Shown: piece after piece, positions 55,208 through 62,690 of the stretch
How positions within the stretch are numbered: the first letter of the stretch is position 1
Layout of the letters: every line of letters starts with the position of its first letter
Origin: Janibacter sp. CX7
Lineage (GTDB): Bacteria > Actinomycetota > Actinomycetes > Actinomycetales > Dermatophilaceae
DNA: 64,000 nt
NCBI RefSeq assembly: GCF_024362365.1
Contig: NZ_CP101464.1
Location: 2,542,001-2,606,000, forward strand
Direction of reading: 5' to 3'
Translations under genes and position numbers: made by a program
The notes under the pieces: model-generated
Seen by the model: only the letters and a program-made list of their open reading frames with translations
Told to the model about the DNA's origin: nothing
Databases searched by the model: none

Positions 55208-56422
55208 TCAGCGCCCGCCGCGCCGCGCCAGCGCCTCACCCACGACGTGCTCGGCGATCGCGAGCGCCGAGGTGGCGCCGGGTGACGGCGCATTGCGCAC
55301 CATGACGACACGGTCGGTGCCGGTGATGACGAAGTCGTCGACGAGCTGGCCGTCGGAACCCATGGCCTGCGCGCGCACGCCCCGCGTGCCACGCACCGCC
55401 CCCGAGGTGTCGAGGCTCGGCACGTAGCGCTGCGCCTCCGCGACGAAGTTGCGTGAGCTGAGCGCGGTGCGCGACTCCCGCACGGCCGCGGACAGGTTGG
55501 CCGCGGCGAAGCGCCAGAAGCCGGCAAAACCCACGACGTCGAGCACGTCGGCGGGGACGGGCAGCGAGCGCCGGTAGGACTCCCGCCCCAGGGAGAGGAA
55601 GGCATTGGGCCCGAGCGTCAGCACCCCGTCGACGCGTGGGGTCACGTGCACCCCGAGGAAGGGGTAGCGCGGGTCCGGCACCGGGTAGACCATGCCCCGC
55701 ACGACATCGCGCTGCTCCCTCGGGAGCACGAAGTAGTCGCCGTAGAAGGGCACGATCCGCGGGGCACGGTCCTCGCCGAGCAGGCCGGCCACCCGGTCGC
55801 TCTGCAGCCCGGCGCAGACGATGACCAGGTCGAAGGCGCCGGTGTCGCGCGCCCCGCGCGCCACCGTCGACACCCGCACCTCGGTGCCCTGCTCCTCCAG
55901 CCCGACGACCTCGTGCCCGAGGCGGACCTGCCCGCCGGCGGCGGTGAGCTCGCCGCCCAGGGCTCGGGTGACGGCCGGGTAGTCGACGATCGCCGTCTGC
56001 GGGGAGTGCAACGCGCGCACCCCCGTGGCGGCCGGCTCGATCTCGCGCAGCCCGTCGGCGTCGACGAGCCGGGCACCGGGCACGCCGTTGGCCACGGCGC
56101 GCGCATGGAGGTCGTCGAGCCGCCCCGCCTGCACGTCGTCGAGGGCGACGACGACCTTGCCGCACTCCTCGTAGGCGATGTCGTGCCGCTGCACGAAGTC
56201 CTGCAGCAGGCCCACGCCCCGTCGGCACAGCGTCGCCTTGAGGCTGCCCGGCTCGTAGTAGAGCCCCGCGTGGACGACCCCGCTGTTGTGGCCCGTCTGG
56301 TGGCCGGCGAGGTGCTCCTCCTTGTCGAGCAGCGTCACCTGCGCGTCGTGCTCGGCGGCGAGGTGCCGCGCGACGGCAGCCCCGATGATGCCGCCGCCGA
56401 CGACGGCCGCGCGCAGGCTCAT
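55208..56422 (-). CDS. lhgO: L-2-hydroxyglutarate oxidase/dehydrogenase
   Basis: 404-residue DAO-type flavoprotein converting L-2-hydroxyglutarate to 2-oxoglutarate, with electrons passing to oxygen or quinone. VVGGGIIGAAVARHL binds FAD, and the family-specific HQTGHNSGVVHAGLYYEPGS is intact, as are VDYPAVTRAL and GTDRVVMVRNAPSPGATS. The ATG overlaps the CoA-transferase stop by four bases (ATGA). As the distal gene of the transporter-gcdH-CoA-transferase operon, it fits a role in C5-dicarboxylate breakdown. Confidence 0.95.
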   Translation of the reverse strand: MSLRAAVVGGGIIGAAVARHLAAEHDAQVTLLDKEEHLAGHQTGHNSGVVHAGLYYEPGSLKATLCRRGVGLLQDFVQRHDIAYEECGKVVVALDDVQAGRLDDLHARAVANGVPGARLVDADGLREIEPAATGVRALHSPQTAIVDYPAVTRALGGELTAAGGQVRLGHEVVGLEEQGTEVRVSTVARGARDTGAFDLVIVCAGLQSDRVAGLLGEDRAPRIVPFYGDYFVLPREQRDVVRGMVYPVPDPRYPFLGVHVTPRVDGVLTLGPNAFLSLGRESYRRSLPVPADVLDVVGFAGFWRFAAANLSAAVRESRTALSSRNFVAEAQRYVPSLDTSGAVRGTRGVRAQAMGSDGQLVDDFVITGTDRVVMVRNAPSPGATSALAIAEHVVGEALARRGGR

Positions 56423-57552
56423 GCCCCCTCCCCCGGCACGACGAAGGGGGGCGGCGCCGTGCGATAGGTGGCCGGGGTGCGGGCCAGGGTGATCGGGTGG
56501 GCGATGGTGGCCACCGATCCGCCTGCGGCGGAAGGGATCTCGTGCACCGGCTCGAGCCCGAGCCTGCGGGCCAGCTCGAAGGCCTGGCCGAGGTCGTTGA
56601 TCGGTCCGCAGGGCACCCCCTTCGCCGACAGCACGTCGAACCAGTGGTCCGCGCCGTGCTCCGCCAGGGCGTCCTCGAGCTCCGCCGCGAGGACCGACCG
56701 GTGCGCGACCCGGTCGGCATTGCTCCCGAAGCGGGGGTCGTCGGCCAGCTCGGGCCGGTCGACGCCCTGCGCGAGCAGGCGGAAGAGCTTGTCGTTGGCC
56801 GCCGCGATCGCCAGCGGGCGGTCGGCGGTGGCGAGCACCTCGTAGGGCGCGATGCTCGGGTGCAGGTTGCCCATCGGCCCCGGCACCGCGCCGGTGACGG
56901 CGTGCGTGGACGACTGGTTCGACAGCGCCGACAGCAGCGAGGAGAGCAGGTTGACCTCCACCCGCTGCCCCTCGCCGGTGCGGTCACGGTGACGCAGCGC
57001 CGCGAGGACGCCGATCGCCGCGTGCAGGCCGGTGATGACGTCGACGAGCGCGACGCCCGACTTCATCGGGCCCGACTCGGTCGACCCGGTGACCGACATC
57101 AGGCCGCCGACCGCCTGGGCGACGAGGTCGTAGCCGGGCAGGTCGGCGCCCGCGCCGGAGCCGAATCCGGTCACCGAGCAGTAGACGAGCCCGGGGTGCC
57201 GGGCGGACAGCTCGTCGTAGCCGAGGCCGAGCCGATCCATCGTGCCGCTGCGGAAGTTCTCCACCACGACATCACACCCCGCGACGAGGTCGAGCGCCAC
57301 CTGGCGGTCGGCCTCGTCGCGCAGGTCGAGCACCCGGGAGGTCTTGTTGCGGTTGACCGAGAGGAAGTACGTCGACTCCCCTTCGTCCGACCACGGCGGG
57401 CCCCAGGCACGGGTCTCGTCGCCGCCGTCCGGGCGCTCGACCTTGATCACCTCCGCCCCGAGGTCGGCCATGAGCATGGTCGCGTAGGGCGCCGCCAGCA
57501 CTCGGCTGAAGTCGGCGACCCGCACGCCCTCGAGGGCACCGGGGGTGATCAA
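56419..57552 (-). CDS. CaiB/BaiF (class III) CoA-transferase, probably glutarate-specific
   Basis: 377-residue family III CoA-transferase. VADFSRVLAAPYATMLMADLGAEVIKVE is the family opening, and the catalytic Asp lies in LPGYDLVAQAVGG. Between gcdH and lhgO, the expected reaction is succinyl-CoA + glutarate to glutaryl-CoA + succinate, as in human SUGCT; the specificity is inferred from neighbours. Both ends overlap neighbours by ATGA. Confidence 0.9.
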   Translation of the reverse strand: MITPGALEGVRVADFSRVLAAPYATMLMADLGAEVIKVERPDGGDETRAWGPPWSDEGESTYFLSVNRNKTSRVLDLRDEADRQVALDLVAGCDVVVENFRSGTMDRLGLGYDELSARHPGLVYCSVTGFGSGAGADLPGYDLVAQAVGGLMSVTGSTESGPMKSGVALVDVITGLHAAIGVLAALRHRDRTGEGQRVEVNLLSSLLSALSNQSSTHAVTGAVPGPMGNLHPSIAPYEVLATADRPLAIAAANDKLFRLLAQGVDRPELADDPRFGSNADRVAHRSVLAAELEDALAEHGADHWFDVLSAKGVPCGPINDLGQAFELARRLGLEPVHEIPSAAGGSVATIAHPITLARTPATYRTAPPPFVVPGEGA

Positions 57553-58724
57553 CGGAAGGCGGCCTCTCCGGTCAGGGCTCGCCCGATGACGAGCTGGTGG
57601 ACCTCGCTCGTGCCCTCGTAGGTCAGGACCGACTCGAGGTTGTTGGCATGCCGCATGATCGGGTGCTCCAGCGTGATGCCGGCGGCACCGAGGATCGTGC
57701 GCGACTCCCGCGCGATGGCGATCGCCTCGCGGACGTTGTTGAGCTTGCCCAGCGACACCTGCTCCGGGCGGATCCTCCCTTCGTCCTTGATGCGGGCGAT
57801 CTGCAGGGCGAGCAGCATGCCCTTGCCGAGCTCGAGCGACATGTCCGCCAGCTTGGCCTGCGTGAGCTGGTAGGCCGCCAGCGGCTTGTCGAAGATCTCC
57901 CGCTCCCGCGAGTAGGTGATCGCCGTCTCGAGACAGTCACGGGCCGCGCCGAGCGCACCGAAGACGATGCCGAAGCGCGCCTCGTTGAGGCACGACAGCG
58001 GCCCCGAGAGCCCGGCCACCTCCGGCAGCACCGCCTCCGCGGGCAGCCGCACGTCGTCGAGCACGAGCTCGCTCGTCACCGACGCCCGCAGCGACACCTT
58101 GCGCTTGATCTCGGGGGCAGAGAATCCGGGGGTGTCCGTCGGCACCACGAAGCCACGCACCTTGTCCTCGGTCTGCGCCCAGACCACCGCGACGTCGGCG
58201 ACCGACCCGTTGGTGATCCACATCTTGCTGCCGTTGAGCACCCAGTCGTCACCATCGCGTCGGGCGCGGGTACGCATACCCGCCGGGTTGGACCCGAAGT
58301 CCGGCTCGGTCAGCCCGAAGCACCCGATCGCCTCCCCGGCAGCCATCCGCGGCAGCCACTCCTGCTTCTGCTCCTCGCTGCCGTGCTTCCAGATGGCAAA
58401 CATCGCCAGCGACCCCTGGACGGACACGAGCGAGCGCAGCCCGGAGTCACCGGCCTCGAGCTCCATGCACGCCAGCCCGTAGGCCGTCGCGGAGGTCCCG
58501 GCACAGCCGTAACCCTCCAGATGCATCCCGAGCACCCCGAGCCGGCCGAGCTCGGGCGCCAGCTCCCGCACGGGGAAGGAACCCTCCTCGTACCAGCCGG
58601 CGATCCCCGGACGGATCCGGTCGTCGACGAAGCGCCGCACCGTGTCCCGGATCGCGCGCTCCTCCTCACCGATCAGCTCGTCGGTCGCGAAGAGCCCGAG
58701 CGGGCTCTGGGCGGCGTTGCTCAC
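57549..58724 (-). CDS. gcdH: Glutaryl-CoA dehydrogenase
   Basis: 391-residue acyl-CoA dehydrogenase that oxidises and decarboxylates glutaryl-CoA to crotonyl-CoA. LTEPDFGSNPAGMRTRA and WITNG are the family FAD regions; the catalytic Glu is in LTYEGTSEVHQL. The glutaryl-CoA subgroup is indicated by SGLRSLVSVQGSLAM (Arg that binds the distal carboxylate) and by EHPIMRHANNLES near the C-terminus. ATGA overlaps link it to the binding-protein gene upstream and the CoA-transferase downstream. Confidence 0.94.
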   Translation of the reverse strand: MSNAAQSPLGLFATDELIGEEERAIRDTVRRFVDDRIRPGIAGWYEEGSFPVRELAPELGRLGVLGMHLEGYGCAGTSATAYGLACMELEAGDSGLRSLVSVQGSLAMFAIWKHGSEEQKQEWLPRMAAGEAIGCFGLTEPDFGSNPAGMRTRARRDGDDWVLNGSKMWITNGSVADVAVVWAQTEDKVRGFVVPTDTPGFSAPEIKRKVSLRASVTSELVLDDVRLPAEAVLPEVAGLSGPLSCLNEARFGIVFGALGAARDCLETAITYSREREIFDKPLAAYQLTQAKLADMSLELGKGMLLALQIARIKDEGRIRPEQVSLGKLNNVREAIAIARESRTILGAAGITLEHPIMRHANNLESVLTYEGTSEVHQLVIGRALTGEAAFR

Positions 58725-59710
58725 TTGGCCTCCTCGAGGGCGCGCTCCGAACCCGCGTGCAGCGGGATCGGGCCGGTCTCGGTCATCGTCTTGACGTCGA
58801 TCTCCTCAGCGGCCGGGTGCACCTTCACGAGGGCGTCCTTCTCGTCGATCATGAGCTTCGTCAGGGCGCAGGCGACGTTGTCCTCCATGTCCTCGCGCAC
58901 GACGATGACATTGGGCACCGCGATCGTCGGCACGTCGGCGTCGAGGTCGTAGGTGTCGGCGGGGATCGTCGACTCCTCGTAGACCTCGTTGACCTTCTGC
59001 ATGTCGCCGAGCTGGTCGGTGATGTCGATGAACTCGACGTCGTCACCCATCGAGGTGAAGAGGTCGGTGATGGCCGGCGTCGGCAGACCGCCCGACCACA
59101 CGAGCCCGTCGATGGACCCGTCCTTCATCCCGTCGACGGTCTTCGTCAGGTCGAGCCGCTGGCGCTTGACGTCCTTGAGGTCGAGGCCGGAGGTCTCGAT
59201 GAGCCGGTTGGCGATGACCTCGGTGCCCGACTTCGGCGAGCCGGTCGAGATCGTCTTGCCCTTGAAGTCGGAGATCGAGTCGATGCCGGACTTCTTGCGC
59301 ACGACGACCTGCGTGTAGTTGGAGTAGATCCGGCCGAGCGTGCGGATGTCCTGCTTCTCGGTGAAGGAGCCCGAGCCGTTGACCGCGTCGGCGGCGGTGT
59401 CGGCGAGGGAGAAGCCGGCGTCGTAGTCGCCGGCCACGACCTGCTGGATGTTCTGCACGGAGGCCCCGGTCTCGGCGGAGGTCGCCTGCAGGTCGGTCTT
59501 GTCGTTGACGATCTTGGCCAGGCCGCCGCCGATGACGTAGTAGACGCCGGTCGAGTTGCCGGTCGCGATGTTGAGCCGGCCCTGGCCGGTCTCGCAGCTG
59601 TCGGCGGCGGCGCCCGAGTCGCCGCTGCGGTCCTGCTGCCCGCCGCAGGCGGACAGGGTCAGGGCGGCGGCCAGGGTCAGTCCGGTGAGGGTGGTGGTAC
59701 GGCGCATCAT
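58721..59710 (-). CDS. TAXI-type TRAP transporter solute-binding lipoprotein
   Basis: 329-residue extracytoplasmic binding protein. Lipobox LTLSAC; then the TAXI signature LNIATGNSTGVYYVIGGGLAKIVN, ETGASVQNIQQV and FKGKTISTGSPKSGTEVIANR. TAXI proteins bind dicarboxylates or amino acids such as glutamate; here the operon partners suggest glutarate or 2-hydroxyglutarate. It lies 43 nt after the fused permease and overlaps gcdH (ATGA). Confidence 0.94.
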   Translation of the reverse strand: MMRRTTTLTGLTLAAALTLSACGGQQDRSGDSGAAADSCETGQGRLNIATGNSTGVYYVIGGGLAKIVNDKTDLQATSAETGASVQNIQQVVAGDYDAGFSLADTAADAVNGSGSFTEKQDIRTLGRIYSNYTQVVVRKKSGIDSISDFKGKTISTGSPKSGTEVIANRLIETSGLDLKDVKRQRLDLTKTVDGMKDGSIDGLVWSGGLPTPAITDLFTSMGDDVEFIDITDQLGDMQKVNEVYEESTIPADTYDLDADVPTIAVPNVIVVREDMEDNVACALTKLMIDEKDALVKVHPAAEEIDVKTMTETGPIPLHAGSERALEEAK

Positions 59711-59753
59711 CGAGCCTTTCTGAGGGGGTGGGTGTGGCGGGGTCGAAGGGAGG

Positions 59754-61916
59754 TCAGGTGGCGGGTGTCGGGGTGGAGCCGCCCGCGACCCGTCGTCGCA
59801 CGAGGTGCAGCACGATGGCGAGGGCGAATACGGCGAAGCCCAGGGCGATGGACAGCGGGACGAGGTAGAGCAGGAGCAGTGCGGCGGGCACGCACAGCGC
59901 CCGCTCGAGCCGGCTTGTCGGGCCGAACATCCAGCCGGTCGTCGCGACGGCCAGGGCCGCGACCGCGGTGCCGGCGACGAGGAAGGCCCACACGATGTCG
60001 ACGAAGCCGCCCTCGGCGAGCAGGAAGGCTCCGTTGTCCGTGACGACGAAGGCCATCGGGGCGAGGAAGGCGGGCAGCGTGTACTTGCAGGCCTGCATCA
60101 TCGTCGGGATGACCTTGCCCCCGGTGATCGCCGCGGAGGCGACGGCCGCGAGCGCGGTCGGCGGCGACACCTCCGACAGCACCGCGTAGTAGAAGATGAA
60201 CATCGCGACCTGCGGCGACTCGACACCCAGCGCGATGAGCGCCGGCCCGATGATCACCCAGCTGAGGATGAAGGACGCCGTGACCGGGACGGCCAGGCCG
60301 AGGATGAGGATCGCGACGGCGGAGAAGAGCGCCGAGAGGATGATGAGCGAGGCGTCGTTGAAGGCGATGGCATCGGCCGCCTTGACGAGCACGTCGGAGA
60401 GGATCTGGCCCAGGCCCGTCTTGGCGATGACCGAGGTGATGATGCCGGCCGCGGCGCAGACCGCGATGACCGGCAGCGCGGAGCGGATGCCCGAGCTGAG
60501 CGCCGTGTAGAGGCGCACGCCGAAGTCCTTGAGCGAGGCCCCGAGCTCGAGCCGCTCGGGCTCGCCGTCGACCTCGTCGAAGCCGCTGACGACGCGCCGG
60601 CGCGAGAGCACCGCCTCGGCGAGGCCGAAGAGGGCGGCCACGGCCGTCGCGTAGACGACCGCCTTGAAGGGCGGGACGTCGATGGCGAGGAAGAAGACGA
60701 TGACGCCGAGGCTGATGAAGTGGTAGCCGGAGCGCACGAGCAGGCGAAGGGGGTTGACGATCGCCAGCTCGACGCGGCTGGCCCCGAAGCGGCGGGCGTC
60801 GATCTCGACGGCGAAGAAGATGCCGAGGTAGTAGAGCAGCGTCGGCACGATCGCCCAGATGAGCACCTCGACGTAGGAGACGCCGAGGTACTCGGCGATG
60901 ATGAATGCCGCGGCGCCCATCGTCGGCGGCGAGAGGATCGCGCCGATGCCGGCGGCGGCGAGCATGCCGCCGGCCGCCTCCTTCGGGTAGCCGGCTCGCT
61001 TGAGGATCGGCCAGGCGAAGGAGCCGAGGGTCACGGCGGTCGCCGTGCCCGACCCGGAGACGGTGCCGAGCAGGAAGCCGGAGAGGGCCGTCGTGCGGCC
61101 CGGGGCCGAGGCGGACTTGCGGAAGAGGGAGAAGCTGAACTCGACGAAGAAGCGACCGGCGCCCATGCGGTCGAGCACCGCGCCGTACATCGTGAAGAGG
61201 ACGATGTAGGTCGCCGCGACGTCGAGCGGGACGCCGAAGAAGCCGGACGCCTCGTTGTAGAGCGCGTTGACGATCTGCTCGATGTTGAGCCCGAGGTGGC
61301 TGATCGACCAGCCGACGGGCAGGAAGCCGCCGTAGTAGGCGTAGGCGAAGAAGACGACGCAGACGACGGGCAGGACGAGGCCGGTCGTGCGCCGGGTGGC
61401 CTCGAGGACGAGGACCATGAGGATCAGGCCGGCGACGATGTCCATCGTCAGCAGCGAGCCCTGCCGGTCGAGGAAGCCCTCGTAGCCACCGAAGCCGAGC
61501 TCGTTGAGCGGGATCGGCAGCAGCGGGTAGAGCCCGACGAGCATCGCGACGGCCGCGAGCACCCAGTCGAGGATCCCCGGGTCGTCCTTCTGCGGCACCC
61601 GACCCACGGTGTCGGTGCCGGGGTCGATGTCCGCAGCCCGCTCCCTTCGCCCGCGCATCCGGTAGGTGAGGAAGACCAAGGGCAGGGTCACCGCGAGGAA
61701 GAGGACGAGGTAGTACTGGCTCCCCTGCTCGACCGGGTCGAAGACCTGCTTGAGGACGAAGAGGGCGACGAGGAAGCACCACACCCCGACGAGGAGGTCG
61801 AGGCGCGGCGAGAGCTGCCGCGAGGGCTTCTCCTCGTCGTAGTCGGCGACGATCGTGTCGACGTCGACGGGCTCGGGGGTGAGCTGCTGCTCACGGGCGA
61901 CGCTGTCCGTTGGCAT
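59754..61916 (-). CDS. TRAP transporter fused permease (TAXI system)
   Basis: 720-residue permease joining the small (DctQ-like) and large (DctM-like) TRAP subunits in one chain, as TAXI systems do. About 16 hydrophobic segments follow a charged N-terminus of 40 residues; SGFLLGTVSGSGTATAVTLGSFAWP and AAAGIGAILSPPTMGAAAFIIAEYLG are the large-subunit loops. Transport is driven by an ion gradient. Start ATG 61916 has TAACTT (61924-61929) 7 nt upstream, hence a leaderless first gene of the operon; a GTG at 61946 lies upstream of that box. Confidence 0.93.
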   Translation of the reverse strand: MPTDSVAREQQLTPEPVDVDTIVADYDEEKPSRQLSPRLDLLVGVWCFLVALFVLKQVFDPVEQGSQYYLVLFLAVTLPLVFLTYRMRGRRERAADIDPGTDTVGRVPQKDDPGILDWVLAAVAMLVGLYPLLPIPLNELGFGGYEGFLDRQGSLLTMDIVAGLILMVLVLEATRRTTGLVLPVVCVVFFAYAYYGGFLPVGWSISHLGLNIEQIVNALYNEASGFFGVPLDVAATYIVLFTMYGAVLDRMGAGRFFVEFSFSLFRKSASAPGRTTALSGFLLGTVSGSGTATAVTLGSFAWPILKRAGYPKEAAGGMLAAAGIGAILSPPTMGAAAFIIAEYLGVSYVEVLIWAIVPTLLYYLGIFFAVEIDARRFGASRVELAIVNPLRLLVRSGYHFISLGVIVFFLAIDVPPFKAVVYATAVAALFGLAEAVLSRRRVVSGFDEVDGEPERLELGASLKDFGVRLYTALSSGIRSALPVIAVCAAAGIITSVIAKTGLGQILSDVLVKAADAIAFNDASLIILSALFSAVAILILGLAVPVTASFILSWVIIGPALIALGVESPQVAMFIFYYAVLSEVSPPTALAAVASAAITGGKVIPTMMQACKYTLPAFLAPMAFVVTDNGAFLLAEGGFVDIVWAFLVAGTAVAALAVATTGWMFGPTSRLERALCVPAALLLLYLVPLSIALGFAVFALAIVLHLVRRRVAGGSTPTPAT

Positions 61917-61923
61917 GCCGGGT

Positions 61924-61929
61924 AAGTTA
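61924..61929 (-). promoter_or_regulatory. -10 box for leaderless TRAP/glutarate operon
   Basis: TAACTT on the minus strand, 7 nt before the permease ATG at 61916. Confidence 0.5.
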
Positions 61930-61937
61930 GGTGCGAT

Positions 61938-61952
61938 CCGGGTCACACCCGG
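61938..61952. promoter_or_regulatory. Palindrome in TRAP operon/two-component intergenic region
   Basis: CCGGGTCACACCCGG has perfect 6-bp arms and a 3-bp centre. It sits upstream of the operon's -10 box, near the expected -35 position, within the 111-bp divergent gap, a plausible response-regulator or repressor site. Confidence 0.45.
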
Positions 61953-62027
61953 GCCGGAGCCGCACGGACTTTACATACATCTGACCTTGGGCCCCGGCAC
62001 GACTGCACCACTGCTCAACGGAGAGAC

Positions 62028-62687
62028 ATGCGAGTCCTGCTCGTCGAGGACGACGACCGCGTGGTGGCGGCCCTGACCCCCGCCCTGCGCCGAGCCCATC
62101 TCACGGTGACCCGCGCCGGCACCGCCGCGGAGGCCCTCTCGGCCGTGCCGGGGGCCGACCTCGTGCTCCTCGACATGGGGCTGCCCGACCAGGACGGCCT
62201 GTCGGTGTGCCGACGCATCCGCGCAGAGGGTGACGTCCCGATCATCGCCGTCACCGCCCGCCGCGACGAGCCCTCGGTCGTCTCCGCCCTGCGCGCCGGG
62301 GTCGACGACTACGTCACCAAGCCCTATCGCCTCGCCGAGCTCATGGCGCGCATCGACGCCGTCATGCGCCGCTCCGGCCACGGCGTCCCCGAGTCGCTCG
62401 ACCACGTCGCCGACGTGCGCCTCGACCTCGGCGCCCGCCGCGTGTGGGCAGGCGAGGTGGAGGTGACGCTGACCCGCAAGGAATTCGACCTGCTGTCGAC
62501 CCTCATCGACGCCGGCGGCGACGCCGTCACCCGCGAGTCGCTCATGGAGTCCATCTGGGACACCTCGTGGGTCGGCGCCTCGCGCACCCTCGACGTGCAC
62601 GTGTCCGCGCTGCGCACCAAGCTCGACCGACCCCGGCTCATCGAGACCGTGCGCGGCGTCGGCTACCGGATCAACGCGCAGGGGTGA
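62028..62687 (+). CDS. OmpR-family response regulator
   Basis: 219-residue two-domain regulator. The receiver domain has VEDDD, the phosphoacceptor Asp at residue 49 (LVLLDMGLPDQDG) and Lys 98 (YVTKPYRL); the DNA-binding winged helix has TRKEFDLLSTLI and the terminal RGVGYRIN. GGAG lies about 5 nt before the ATG. Divergent from the TRAP/glutarate operon and followed directly by a sensor kinase, so it probably controls that operon, as TctD/TctE controls tricarboxylate uptake in other bacteria. Confidence 0.95.
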   Translation: MRVLLVEDDDRVVAALTPALRRAHLTVTRAGTAAEALSAVPGADLVLLDMGLPDQDGLSVCRRIRAEGDVPIIAVTARRDEPSVVSALRAGVDDYVTKPYRLAELMARIDAVMRRSGHGVPESLDHVADVRLDLGARRVWAGEVEVTLTRKEFDLLSTLIDAGGDAVTRESLMESIWDTSWVGASRTLDVHVSALRTKLDRPRLIETVRGVGYRINAQG

Positions 62688-62690
62688 GCG

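Noticed and set aside
54263..55285. 340-codon frame starting at a GTG just after a TAGGAT box
   Set aside because: The product is Arg/His-rich and featureless; the overlapping frame from 54309 has a clean signal peptide and normal composition.
59805..61925. 706-codon plus-strand open frame
   Set aside because: Antisense to the TRAP permease; extremely Glu/Asp/Arg-rich with no domain.
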